From Desmodesmus armatus (lineage: Eukaryota > Chlorophyta > Chlorophyceae > Sphaeropleales > Scenedesmaceae): 64,000 nt of DNA. Positions 34,263-46,500 of this stretch are shown piece by piece. The position numbers were made by a program, and so were the translations under genes. Under the pieces are notes generated by a model that was not told where the DNA came from, made no database searches, and saw only the letters and a list, made by a program, of their open reading frames with translations. The stretch is taken from contig VIIQ02000559.1 of NCBI GenBank assembly GCA_007449985.2, positions 278,501 to 342,500 on the forward strand, in the 5' to 3' direction. Every line of letters begins with the position of its first letter. The stretch's first letter is position 1.

Positions 34263-35937
34263 TCTGCTGGTGCAACTCAGCGCCGTTGCTGCTGCTGCTG
34301 TTGGTGCATCTCAGCGATGTTGCCGTGCCAGCCCCGCACACACCTGTAAGGCAAATCAGGTAGGTCACATGCATCTTGGACAGTTTGCATTGCAGCTGCC
34401 ACATCCTCCTGCCCAGCACACAAACAAGTGACAAACACATATGAGCAGCAATGGCACAGTTACGGTAACTTCAGACTGAGGGAGGTGAATTGTCTAGCAT
34501 GCACCCCCCACCCCCACCCCCACCCCCACCCCCACCCCCACCCCCACCCCCACCCCCACCCCCACCCCCACCCCCACCCCCACATCCTCCTGCACAGCAA
34601 CCAGAAAGACAAACTCGCTTTGTTTGCCACCACCGCACTCAATGTTGCAAAGGTCAGCCAGCCTCAGCAACTTGGCAGCAGCTGCCACATATTATGTGTG
34701 TGTGAGGGGGGGGAGACTTGCAGGAATACGTAGGACCGTTCCCTGCGCAGCCTTCGGGGCATCTCAGTCCGGCACTGACTCAGCAGCTGTTGTCGCTGCA
34801 GTCACAACGCCACTTCAGCAGGCGCACCAAGCAGCTGACAGTCTGTCCACAAGACCCAGTCGGTAGCTTCAGCTGCATGTTCTACGACTGCAAGGATATT
34901 TATGTGTAATTCACCCATTCCGCACGCTCGCTATGGCCTGGACAACACATGTCCTGCTGCGACAGGACACCTGATGTGCAAAGCACACATGTACATCTTG
35001 CCCGCATGCCCTCATGTGCGCACCTCAATCGCATAGTGTGCAATCAACCTGCAGCTGTCCCAGAGATCTGCCTCTGCCCCAAATCGCTCCTGCTCCTGCT
35101 GCCCTTCACCCCTGTACTCCTCAACCACCACTGACTGAGCCCCAAACCCTAGCAGGGCATCTGACAGCAGCTCTGCTTGCAAGCCTGGTATGGGGCCTAA
35201 TGAGACCCGTTGACTGGTGGTTAGGCTGGTGGGGTCGCCACCACCACTGCTGCTGCTGCTGGTGTTTGGGCTGCTGGGGATGTTGGCAGGGGACAGGAAG
35301 ACAGCACGGCACAGCACGGCACGGCACAGCAAGGGACGATGCAGGAAAGCACAGCAGAGCAGGGAGTGTGGAGAAGCGGGAGTATTGCTGAATGGTGCTG
35401 CTCGACTATGTGGCTGTTGCTGCCAAGGCAGCAAACCATAGGTGGGTCGCACGTGTTGCAATGCGCGATGGACGCAGTGGGTGGGTGTAGGTGTGAAGGG
35501 ACATGAGGGCGAGACTCTAGCTAAGGTCCTGGAATATGAAAGCCAAAAACATGCAAATAGTTGAGTTCAACAGACCTGAATGCGGCTGCACAGAAAGCTT
35601 GTAGTCCTGCAGGGGCGATGCCTGCGCCTAGAAGCTCTGACGAGCAGCCAAACACAGTGCGGGTCGCCTGCTCTGACACGAAAGTGCTGCCGCTGCTGAT
35701 GCGCCGGTTGACTGCTGCTGTGGTGACGTATTCCTGGCTACTGCTGCTGCTGCTACTGCTGCTGTCCTGAGTGTAGCCACTGTTTCCTGCTGCTGCCGAT
35801 GCCGCAGGAAAGTGCTGACTTTGTCGGCGAATAGCCCTGGTCAGGACGCCCCTTGGCTGGATCATGGTCTGCATGGGCTTTTGAAGCACTGATGTACGGT
35901 GCAGCATGTTGTGGATGCATGCATTCAGCACTTGCAT
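30857..35937 (-). CDS. prmA: PrmA-type ribosomal protein L11 lysine methyltransferase, organellar
   Basis: Exons on minus: 35937-35576, 35273-35024, 34408-34344, 33942-33879, 33617-33524, 33117-33010, 32379-32219, 31354-31211 and 30973-30857 (TGA), all in phase: 1365 nt, 454 residues. The family methylates ribosomal protein L11 with S-adenosylmethionine. Family signatures occur in order: [16 protein letters not shown] (N-terminal substrate domain), [40 protein letters not shown], the SAM-binding [33 protein letters not shown], then [17 protein letters not shown] and [13 protein letters not shown], ending with [11 protein letters not shown]. The ~90 residues before the first conserved motif are Arg/Ser/Gln-rich with almost no acid at the start, fitting a chloroplast or mitochondrial transit peptide. 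Only the donor at 35575 (GTCTGT) is weak. Introns carry three partial exon copies. Confidence 0.92.
31427..31495 (-). repeat. Echo of the PrmA exon 8 start
   Basis: On minus it repeats the acceptor region and the codons for LQQGA..LFDLVM of exon 31354-31211, with changes, then runs into a CTG array. It lies upstream in the sense direction. Confidence 0.8.
31990..32083 (-). repeat. Echo of the PrmA exon 7 end
   Basis: On minus it codes [20 protein letters not shown] and SDPDPMLQ and ends at a donor GTGGGTG. It is a near copy of the second half of exon 32379-32219, lies downstream of it, and keeps the same frame. Confidence 0.88.
32549..32618 (-). repeat. Echo of the PrmA exon 7 start
   Basis: On minus, CCTGCAG is followed by the codons for [20 protein letters not shown], the first half of exon 32379-32219, then diverges. 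It lies upstream of the real exon. Confidence 0.85.
33280..33330. repeat. G-run cluster in a PrmA intron
   Basis: Repeated GGGGTGGGG and GGGGGC runs; a further G run lies at 33469-33488. Several G-quadruplex arrangements are possible. Confidence 0.8.
33357..33412 (-). repeat. Dispersed ~57-base repeat, copy 2 (inverted)
   Basis: Reverse complement of 25907-25965, in an intron of the PrmA gene. Confidence 0.85.
34503..34582. repeat. (CCCCCA)n hexanucleotide array
   Basis: About 13 units in the intron upstream of PrmA exon 34408-34344. Just beyond it CATCCTCCTGCACAGCA resembles the acceptor edge of that exon (CATCCTCCTGCCCAGCA), so the array may have grown from a local duplication. Confidence 0.9.
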
Positions 35938-36330
35938 TTTGTTGGTGCGTGTGCTGAGCAGGTTGACACAGCAGCAGCAATGCAGCCAGCCCTTCAACGG
36001 CGGAATGTGGTTGAAGTCAGACAGTTATGTGATAGACGATCAAGACGGATTTGGCTGACTGGCTACGAGTCCTGCAGCATCACTTTGTCAGCAGCAGCAT
36101 GCAAGCCATGAAAAGAGTGGGTGTGGGATGCCACCGTTGCCTCAGCTGTATGTTCATGGTGGTGTATGCTCAGCAAAGACGTGATACCGTTGTAACAGTG
36201 TCTTCACGGCTACTGCAGCTCGTTTGCGACAGAAGCAGATCGCCAGGCTGATCGTTGGTGTGAAGGCATCTGTGGGTGCAGTGTTTACTAGTACGGGACT
36301 GGTGGAGGGTTAGACAGAACATATCGCACC
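35938..36330. promoter_or_regulatory. Shared 5' region between PrmA and SmF
   Basis: The start codons of the divergent PrmA (minus, 35937) and SmF (plus, 36331) genes are 393 bases apart, so both promoters must lie here or overlap into the genes. No TATA box or other defined element was recognised. Confidence 0.4.
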
Positions 36331-37185
36331 ATGGCAGCACAGGTGCGCTGGACTGTTTCACCTCTTCTGCTGGCTGCTGCTGCTGATGGTGCTGTCATGT
36401 TCCTTCTTCCCTTGTTTCAGCAGCCGGTAGCCAGATTTTTTGCTTGCTTACCTCCCTGGGACCGCTTTACAGTCCAGTTTGACCCCTAGCACGGGGTGGC
36501 TAGCAGGCAGCTCATGTCCCCATTTTGCTTGCTGCTGTGTGCCTGCTCTGCACTGTTTAGGTACCAGTGAACCCCAAGCCTTTCCTAAATGATCTTACGG
36601 GCAAGACAGTGATAGTGAAGCTCAAGTAAGCAAGCAATAGCCAGTCTCAGGGGCAACAGTGCAGTGACCCCTCCATCACAGTCAGACAGCAGTGGTTGCA
36701 TCCATGCCTTACCTTATCCGCTTGCCAGAACAGGCTTTGATCACTGGGAGGTGACTGCCGCAGCACCGTATATACTGGGAGGCAATTGCAGCAGCAGCAG
36801 CAGCAGCAGGCAGCTGCTACTACTGCACATAAGCAGCGGCCATGCTGATGCAGCGGCCTGTCTGACAGCAGTACTTGCACAGCAGTGTCCCCCTGCACAC
36901 CCGGTAGTCCAGTCAGGTCCATTGGTGTTTCAAACCTATGTTCTATCTCAACCTCACCCCTGACAAACTGCCCTGCGCTTTTGTGTCTCCCCTTGTGACT
37001 GCAGGTGGGGCATGGAGTACAAGGGTTACCTAGTGTCAGTGGACGCCTACATGAACCTGCAGCTGGCAAACACAGAGGAGTTTGTGGATGGGCAGTCGAC
37101 CGGCATGCTGGGCGAGGTGCTGATCCGCTGCAACAACGTCCTCTGGTTGAGAGGGGCACCAGACGAGGAGATGGAGGACGCGTAG
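36331..37185 (+). CDS. SmF: Spliceosomal small nuclear ribonucleoprotein SmF
   Basis: Three exons: 36331-36342 (only MAAQ), 36561-36625 and 37005-37185 (TAG), giving 85 residues, the usual SmF length. The sequence [15 protein letters not shown], then [19 protein letters not shown] (Sm1 motif) and [16 protein letters not shown] (Sm2 motif) is close to SmF of animals and plants. SmF is one of seven proteins forming the ring around the U-rich Sm site of U1, U2, U4 and U5 snRNAs in the nucleus. The first coding exon of 12 nt is very short, but both junctions keep phase. Its only close neighbour is the divergent PrmA gene. Confidence 0.96.
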
Positions 37186-39123
37186 CAGGGCAGGCCAGGG
37201 CATGTCTGACGACCCTGGGTCTGCTGCTGCTGGTCCTGCTGGCGGTTTCTGAATTGCCTTGGAGCCAGCAGCAGCAGCATGCTGCGCGGGGCAGGGAAAG
37301 GCAGCCTTACGACCTGACGTTGCAGAGTGGTCTCTTCTGCTGTTGGGATCATGGTTCTCCTGAGAGCCATTAGCAGCAGCATGCAGTGCAGTGCAGCATG
37401 CTGCCGCTGTTGGGGTTGTGTGGACGGGTTGAGGGGGCTTCTAGCTAGTTTGTTTGAGGCTGCGGTGTGAATATGTGTTGTCACAAACCCCCTGCAGGGT
37501 GGGTGGCAGGCGCGCATATGTGTATCAGCTGTGTCAGCCAGGTTGCTGGCTTTTGTTTGGGACGTCGGTTTGCACCCCACGAACAGTGGGGCTCCCGGCT
37601 AGTTCTTACTCTCTCGCCCGCAACAGCCAGGGTTGGGCTTTGTCACACCTCATTTGTGCCTTGCGGCTCTTTGCGTGCTGCTGAAAAATGGCCCTCGACA
37701 ACCTTCCACATGCAGCAGTGTGTGCGCCCAGACGGTAGAGGTTTGCAGATGGGGACTTCACCCCAGGCGCTATGTGTGGTGGCAGCGGCAGATTCATCAG
37801 CTTTGCTAGTCTGTCGGCTAGTTAGACGCATGCCTCTAACACAGCAGCTTTGCAGGTCTGGTTGCGCAGCTCTGCAGTTGTGTAGGCGACTGCTGGTGGT
37901 GCTCGTGACCACCGCAGACATGCTGTCAATCTGCTTGGCGCCTGAAGCGTGCTTTGGCTGGGTGCTTGGCCATCTGTGTGGGTGCGGACACTCCGCAGGG
38001 CAAGGACTGCAGCGGAAGCATCTCCTATGATCTCAGCTGGAAATGCAATTCTAGCTCACAGAATGCCGCGGTTGTGTTTGTGCCAAGGTGGCGGTCAACG
38101 TGGAGTTTAGTACGCACAGTGCAGATGTGCAATGGAGCTGCATAAGTCAGGGACCTGTGAGCCTGTATGCGCTTGTATCACGGCACATAAGCTTGCTTGG
38201 TATTGCAGGTGGTCCCCACAGCTGTGTTTCATACAGCAGGTAGCATGGCCGCATGGAGCTCATCCCGGCCAAGCGACTGGTGTACCACCGTTGTGCCCCT
38301 GGCATCGCTGGCTGCCTTGCTTGCGTGGTTTGTTTCGTGGGTTTGCTGGTATGGTGTGGTTGACGCTGCAGCTGTGTACAAGGCTGACAGAAGATCTCCT
38401 TGCAGTTGCACTGTCCCTAGTCTGTGTAACACCGGGTGCAGAGCAACATTCTGCAGACAGTGCTCCCAGGGGCAAACTTGCTGTCATTGTTACTGCTAGT
38501 GTCGAGAGCTGCTCTGACTGATTGGGGCGTGATGTGTCAGACTGCGCACTGTTCAAAATAGTGCTGGCAGTGTCAACGAGTTTGTTGGATGGGTCAGGCT
38601 GCCACCTCAGGTCCATTGCAAAAAGCCCGCACTGCCTCAAACATGCACACACGACAGCATGAGTGAGCAGGGCTGGGCCCCTGATACCAACTGACGACCA
38701 ACAGGGAGCACACGTGCTGGGCTGATGAATGACATTTGCCAGTACCTTTGAAAAGGCCGCTACAGCGGTGTGTGTGTGTCAAACCGGCCGGCAAATGGAG
38801 ATTGCCAAATTGCAACATGATTCAGTGATGTAAAGGGCCTCACACCGCTGTTTCCTCATGTCTGCATGAGCAGGACGACTGCCTGAAATGTGGCAACCCG
38901 CCATGCCAGGCGTGGCAGTTACAATGGTGTTCGCAAGTGACTTTGTGGGAGGTATGAGCATGCCGTGCACAGCACATACAACAGTCAACCCATACTATTC
39001 CTACCCCCCCCCTCCCGCCCCACGCTGAGGCCCAGACGGGCTGGCCAATCAAATCGTCTCTGTCACGGCAAGTACTCCTCTCGGAGCTTGCATGTGGGAG
39101 TCTGGCTGAGACGGACAAACACA
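37186..39123. other. Region without a supported gene
   Basis: It lies between the 3' ends of SmF (plus) and the lipase (minus). ORFs up to 187 residues occur on plus (37467-38030) but have no recognisable motif and a random, Cys/Leu-rich composition. Probably 3' UTRs and spacer. Confidence 0.5.
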
Positions 39124-42100
39124 TCAGCATGATGATTCGTACGCTGCATATACGGAGTTGTCTGACCGACACTCCCCGTTGTCGACGTCCACGCCCATGT
39201 ACGCGGCGTGGTCCCGCACGGTGCCCTCAAGCCCGCCTCGGATGATTTGCGTGATGAAGCCGTCGAAGGTGCTATCAATCAACTGTTGACATGCTGCGTT
39301 CGCTGGCACAGGTGTGCCGTCAATGGCCTGTTGTGGGGTGGCCTTGACGTTCGAGCAGACGATGGCGCTGTTGCACGACACCAAGCACGTCTGCAGGGCG
39401 TTCGACAACTGCTGCTTTGAAGTCATCACGCAGTACTTCTTGGCGTCGGTGTTGACGTCCGGGTCGCGGTACCTGTTGAGTGAGCGTCAAGAAGGGTGCA
39501 TGTGGGAGCGCACATACTGCAACTACGTCTGTGGCAGGTAAATGATGGACGCTTGCTCAGTGCTCAACGCGCGTGTGAGGCAGGATGTGAAAGTGACCCG
39601 GCGCCACTGTGTCCTTTGAGCCTCAGCACGGATAATGGTCGCACTCACCAAACAGCAGGGCGCCAATGACGGTAGCCCTGCAAAGCCAGAGGGAGTGAGG
39701 TGACGGGGTCGAAACGGTTGATGATCCGGAAGCGCTCAAACATCCTGGCCTCCAGGAAGCTGTGCAAGCAGGGTTCAGCAGACACTTTCAGCCGGTCAGT
39801 CAAGTTGACAGCGCACTGCACACAGAGGTGCATGCTGCTGTTGGCAGTGCAATGCACGGTGCATCAGGGCCCCTGATTCAGGGCTGCTTTTACACCCTAC
39901 AGAGGCACCTTCAGTGGATGCTGCTGCAGAGACTGGTGCGACTCTGCGGCCGACTTTCAAGGTAGGTTACACCTGGTTAGGAAAGGGTTGGTTCAAAACT
40001 GCCTCAGCACCTGAGTACCAACCCTGCCCCAGCACCTACCCAGCAAAAGTTGGGTCTCCTGCACGTGGAGCTCCAAAGGTGTACAGAGATATCTGGCCAC
40101 GTTGTCAGTATGGGCCAGAGTAGGTGCCAAGGTTTCCGGCCTGCTGTTCAGCAAGCAACCTTGCAGCCATTGCAGCAGCCTGCACAGAAAGCAGGGTGCA
40201 CACACTGTTGAGTTGTGGTATACGGTATATGGTAGACACATAGGGCGCTGTGCTCGCAGGACAGGATCCGTTTCTGGCAGGCGAGATCCCACGTCTAGTA
40301 AATGTTTCCACAACTTGGCCATGTTTGGCAACTTCAGCTGGACACTACCAAAAACAAACCGCAGGCCTGCTTGTGTGTGCTGCTGTCAGCTCAAAGGACG
40401 TGATGCAAGCCTTGCATGCAGCATGCTTGCCGTCAAGCTTGACGCCTTCACGGTTGCATACTGGCCGTACCTTCACAGCATACTCAGTATGTAAGAGGCT
40501 CTTACCATAGAGCCACCGCGGGAGTGCCCAATGACGTATATGCGCGTGGAGGTAGTGCCATTGATGCTGAGCGCGCTAATACGGCGGGTGACATCGTATA
40601 ACAGGCTCTTGTACAGGTAGTCGACATTCTGGTACCATCCTGCAAGACACCAGCACCAACCCTGACTGTGAGGAAACGACCAGTGACAGTCACGCGAGTG
40701 CACTGCAACACCGTTGTGTATGACCTGCTCACATTGATTCGCCAAATCTGGCAGCTTACTGCTAGGCACCATTCGCATATCTGCATATGCAGGTCCGTGG
40801 CGTATGGCACACTGGCTCGCAGTAATGCCGACGCCGCGTGCGACGCGTTGGCCCACAAGTGGGCCCATCACGGGCTTTGAAAGTCTCACACTGCCCACAA
40901 ACACAACATGCCAGGTGTCACCGGGCACTACCTTCCTACCTGCGCAGACCTTGCCCGCCTCAGGGTACACCTTTCCTGAGCTGTCTGTCACTGGAGACAT
41001 GTTGTCTGCATCTAGGACACACTGACCAATGTTGCTGTACCACTGGAAGAGGTTCAGAGCCGACACAGTTGCCCTGCAAGCATGCCACAACTAACCGCCA
41101 GAATGTCAGAGTGCTGATCCAGCCTGGGTCTGGGTTTAGGGTTCAGGATTCGGAAGAGAGGCCCTAGTGCCTATGATGGTGAGGACATGCATGCTCAGCC
41201 TTGCCGAGTGAGCAGCCTGTAGCCTGAGGCCACTGTGCACTGCATGACACCGCAGACTGTACGTCACAGAACAGGCAGGCCCACGGGCAGCAGTGTTGCG
41301 CAAATGGTGTGGCGGGCCCTCACCGGAACAGCACCACGATAGCAGGGTCCTCTTGGTCCACCTCTGTGTCTGTCAACACAATGGCGGCATCCTCGAATGA
41401 TTTGAACAGGATGTTGTCGGTTTGCCTGTCGATGATTGTAACAGTGGCAGCAAAGGCAAAGCAGTCTGTCATGGCTATTGCTGGGGTGCCACCAAGACCA
41501 ATCATCTGCTCTCAGCACAGGCTGTGCTGGCAGTCATGCGGGTCAGTATCTACCGCACTGCACCGGGCAGCATTGGCCGGCTGTGGAACAATTGGTGGCA
41601 ACATCTTGCCGTGTAAGCCTTGCTTGCAGTGTCTCTAAGGCATGTGTCAAACTGCCCTGCGCATGTGCCACACGCACTTGCGCAGGACAAACCTACTAGT
41701 AAAGTAAAGTCGAAGTTCAGCACACTTACTTGCCAAATGGAGGCCCACCCAGAGTTGAGTTGAAGTTGACGCCATTCTTGAAGCAGCTGCACAACACAAA
41801 CAGCAGGAACAGCTGAAGCCCGAGCGCGACGCTGTGCTCAAACGCTGGCCCTCTTCTACACGAACCCTCCTTCACGGAGGATAGGGGTCCCAGTGGCACT
41901 TGTTCGTCGAACACGTGGCAGGTGCATGATGCAGGCCCCAGGCAAGTTGCCAGCCATGTCATCAAAACTATGTGAGTTCCAGAAGGCAGTCTCAACATTC
42001 TTACCTTTTGCAGAGCGGCCCAGGTGTGGGTCCACCCCAAGATGCAATGTCTTCCCAAGTGCGGGTTTGGCCAAGGGCATACTCCTGGCCTGCAGTGTCC

Positions 42101-43516
42101 AACATCATGAAACGCGCCAACAGTCAAACGATGGCAGATGATACATGTCAATCAGGCTGTGGTCTACATGTTCACGATGCGCTGTTGAGTAAATAGTCCA
42201 TGCAGTGTCGCCACAAGGCGGCATGACAAGGCTGACGCTGCAGTGTGGTGCCATGTCTGAGCTAGTAGAGACGTCCCGGACGTGACATGCATATGCAAGA
42301 TGCATCCTACGTCTCATAAGTTGTGCCACATGTGGAACGGTCTGTGACAGCCGAGCACACTAGCAGTACTGTGCCAGCAGATCCCCTGGCAGGCAGCGAT
42401 GTAAATATGTACTGCGCACCTGGCAGGCAGCCATGTACTGCTGAAGCATAGCGCGAGAACCGCACGGCCTTGGCGAGGGTGCTGTCATCCCACGGCGCGC
42501 CTGCTGCGATTGTGTCCCCTGTAGGGTTGCTGGGCTCAGCCGGGAAGCACAGCTGCGTGTGAACTTCTGAGCCCAAGTTGCTGTTGAGCTGGGTAGTCTG
42601 TGACACAATGAACACATCAAGTTGTTTGCAGCACATTTGGCATCACAATAGTGGGCCAGGGCTCAGTGCTATGCCCTCACATTCTCCGTAGGCCTTGGCA
42701 ATCTGGCAATGAGACTACATGCGCAGGTGCAGCATGTTGTACAGCAATGCCATTGCGTACATGGCATGTCTCCGTAATGCAGGAACCGCAACGTCACACG
42801 AAGGAGCCAATTGCCAACCTACGTTGAGCACGTTGGATATGTCATTGAAGGATAAGGCATCACAGGTGTAGCCGCCCTCTTGAATGAGCTTTTGTGCAGC
42901 GATGTTGGGATGGGCCTCTCCCACCGGCAACGCCGTGTTGATGCCACCGCTGAACACAACGGTTACCCGCACCCGAATATTGCAGCTGCCTTTGTTGGGG
43001 TGCGTGCCGGGGGCAGACTTACACCTCACCTGGACAGCAGGCAGCACATAAGTATGTATTGGGTGGTAGCCAATATTGGCGAGAGACTTGGAGTACGTGT
43101 ACTTTGTACAGGATATGGCCGTATAAGCGCAGATGTCAAAGCCTATGATGGTAACAGCCAGCACTGTTGTTATGCCATGGGGCTCCATGTGACATGGGCC
43201 CCATGGCATGACAGCTGTCCATGCTTTTCCGAGCCTCCTGCAATGCCATCATGGCATGGTCACGCACCGCCACACGCAGGTTGCCTGGTGTCTTGAATCT
43301 CCTGATGTCGTCAAGGTCATCGCTGAAGGCCTTGCGCGTGCAGTTGACGGCTTCAGCTCCACCAATTCGGGGGTCATCAGACTTGGAGGCCCCAGTCCAC
43401 TCATTGTACTGCAGCACCGGCACCGTAGAACGGGGCACACATGGCAAGGATGGTACAGCTTGATCGGCAGCTCAGGTTCCAGCAGGCAGCAGTGCAAGGT
43501 TGGACCTGCCACGGAA
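39124..43516 (-). CDS. Class 3 (fungal-type) lipase, with an in-frame stop
   Basis: Exons on minus: about 43516 or 43409 to 43170 (edges uncertain), 43029-42823, 42597-42420, 42089-42005, 41967 to about 41910, about 41788-41731, about 41500-41324, 41073-40940, 40639-40506, 40179-40040, 39759-39649 and 39472-39124 (TGA). Family marks: AIVVLFR with FQWYSNI after the next junction (the usual FRGT..DWL region), IYVIGHSRGGSM with the catalytic Ser in GHSRG, SLYTFGAPRAGDPTFAG, INRFDPVTSLP with the catalytic Asp, and GYRHW or VRDHAAYMG, one of which supplies His. The C-terminal part has several Cys, suggesting a secreted or lumenal enzyme. It should hydrolyse acyl esters; substrate unknown. In exon 40179-40040 a TGA (40107-40105) interrupts an otherwise perfect frame between SGPY and QRGQISLY, so this copy may be a pseudogene, carry a read error, or recode. 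The first exon lies upstream, perhaps beyond the LINE array. Confidence 0.82.
43172..43209. repeat. Near-perfect palindromic hairpin
   Basis: ATGCCATGGGGC and GCCCCATGGCAT (12 bp) enclose CCATG-TGA-CATGG, giving about 17 paired bases with one bulge. It lies at the end of the first recognised lipase exon. Confidence 0.85.
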
Positions 43517-43530
43517 CTGCACGCAGCAAG

Positions 43531-46500
43531 GAAGAAGAATGAAGGTGTTACACGGGTTTCTCAAGCAACTACGTTGCAACTGAACCCAGCCACGGATGGA
43601 CACAACCAGCACGGAAGGGGGCCGTACGCAGCAAGGAATGAATGAATGAAGGTGTTACACGGGTTTCTCAAGCAACTACGTTGCAACTGAACCCAGCCAC
43701 GGATGGACACAACCAGCACGGAAGGGGGCCGTTCGGACAAACCCCACCATCAAAAGCAGCAAGGAATGAATGAATGAAGGTGTTACACGGGTTTCTCAAG
43801 CAACTACGTTGCAATTGAACCCAGCCACGGATGGACACAACCAGCACGGAAGGGGGCCGTTCGGACAAACCCCACCATCAAAAGCTTGTCACGCACACTC
43901 AGTGTGCTTCCAGATTGCAGCAAGAATGAATGAAGGTGTTACACGGGTTTCTCAAGCAACTACGTTGCAACTGAACCCAGCCACGGATGGACACAACCAG
44001 CACGGAAGGGGGCCGTTCGGACAAACCCCACCATCAAAAGCTTGTCACGCACACTCAGTGTGCTTCCAGATTGCGAACACAGAGATATAATACACTGGAA
44101 GGACTGAGTGGCGCCAACGGCACTGCTTCTCGCACCTGCAGGGTTGCGACAAGAAAGGGCGGACGGAACAGAAAACAGCGAACACACAGCTGCGAGCCAC
44201 AAAACACTCCCACATGTTGCAGTGGGCGCACGTGGGGGCAACTTCACCGACACCACCAGAAACTGCACTGTTCACAAGCCAGCAGGATAGAAGTCACACA
44301 GCAGCCAGCAACTCACATGTCACCACATGCAGAAGCTCAATGCCTAACTACCCGCAAACCGTTGCCTCCTGACAGCACCACATGCCATGCAATGAAAGGC
44401 TGCTGTGTGAGCGCAAGCCCCTGCGCCCGCTTAGTGATGATTGCAGAAACCGCAAAGTCAGCCAAGACGCGCCAAAACTCCCCAACAGCAGCACGCCCTG
44501 CAATGCGCTCTACCGTCAGCAGAGGCAACGCAGGACCTTCTGCTGCCACAGCCCACGCCACTCTGCGGCCGAAGTCAACAGCACCGATGCCAGCCAGACA
44601 CACCATGTCCCACACAATATGATGCAACCGGGGATGAGGTTTCACCCCCATCCACAAAGCTGCACACTGCAGGCCGCGGTCAGCAGCCAACCAAGGGGGG
44701 CGTCGCCCACCCGGTGAGCTCGCAACTGCCCCTCAATCATTGATTGCAGCAAGAAGAAGAAGAATGAAGGTGTTACACGGGTTTCTCAAGCAACTACGTA
44801 CGTTGATTGCAGCAAGGAATGAATGAATGAATGAAGGTGTTACACGGGATTGCAGCAAGAATGAATGAATGAAGGTGTTACACGGGTTTCTCAAGCAACT
44901 ACGTTGCAACTGAACCCAGCCACGGATGGACACAACCAGCACGGAAGGGGGCCGTTCGGACAAACCCCACCATCAAAAGATTGCAGCAAGAATGAATGAA
45001 TGAAGGTGTTACACGGGTTTCTCAAGCAACTACGTTGCAACTGAACCCAGCCACGGATGGACACAACCAGCACGGAAGGGGGCCGTTCGGACAAACCCCA
45101 CCATCAAAAGCTTGTCACGCACACTCAGTGCGCTTCCAGATTGCGAACACAGAGATATAATACACTGGAAGGACTGAATGGCGCCAACGGCACTGCTTCT
45201 CGCACCTGCAGGGTTGCGACAAGAAAGGGCGGACGGAACAGAAAACAGCGAACACACAGCTGCGAGCCACAAAACACTCCCACATGTTGCAGTGGGCGCA
45301 CGTGGGGGCAACTTCACCGACACCACCAGTCGCTGCACTGTTCACAAGCCAGCAGGATAGAAGTCACACAGCAGCCAGCAACTCACATGTCACCACATGC
45401 AGAAGCTCAATGCCCAACTACCCGCAAACCGTTGCCTCCTGACAGCACCACATGCCATGCAATGAAAGGCTGCTGTGTGAGCGCAAGCCCCTGCGCCCGC
45501 TTAGGGATGATTGCAGAAACCGCAAAGTCAGCCAAGACGCGCCAAAACTCCCCAACAGCAGCACGCCCTGCAATGCGCTCTACCGTCAGCAGAGGCAACG
45601 CAGGACCTTCTGCTGCCACAGCCCACGCCACTCTGCGGCCGAAGTCAACAGCACCGATGCCAGCCAGACACACCATGTCCCACACAATATGATGCAACCG
45701 GGGATGAGGTTTCACCCCCATCCACAAAGCTGCACACTGCAGGCCGCGGTCAGCAGCCAACCAAGGGGGGGCGTCGCCCACCCGGTGAGCTCGCAACTGC
45801 CCCTCAATCATTGATTGCAGCAAGAAGAAGAAGAATGAAGGTGTTACACGGGTTTCTCAAGCAACTACGTACGTTGATTGCAGCAAGGAATGAATGAATG
45901 AATGAAGGTGTTACACGGGATTGCAGCAAGAATGAATGAATGAAGGTGTTACACGGGTTTCTCAAGCAACTACGTTGCAACTGAACCCAGCCACGGATGG
46001 ACACAACCAGCACGGAAGGGGGCCGTTCGGACAAACCCCACCATCAAAAGATTGCAGCAAGAATGAATGAATGAAGGTGTTACACGGGTTTCTCAAGCAA
46101 CTACGTTGCAACTGAACCCAGCCACGGATGGACACAACCAGCACGGAAGGGGGCCGTTCGGACAAACCCCACCATCAAAAGCTTGTCACGCACACTCAGT
46201 GTGCCTCCAGATTGCGAACACAGAGATATAATACACTGGAAGGACTGAATGGCGCCAACGGCACTGCTTCTCGCACCTGCAGCAAGAATGAAGGTGTTAC
46301 ACGGGTTTCTCAAGCAACTACGTTGCAACTGAACCCAACCTGCAGCAAGAAGAAGAATGAATGTGTTCCATGGGTTTCTCAAGCAACTACGTTGCAACTG
46401 AACCCAGCCACGGATGGACACAACCAGCACGGAAGGGGGCCGTTCGGACAAACCCCACCATCAAAAGCTTGTCACGCACACTCAGTGCGCTTCCAGATTG

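Noticed and set aside
37467..38030. 187-residue plus-strand ORF after SmF
   Set aside because: No motif, random Cys/Leu composition, and no matching splice structure.
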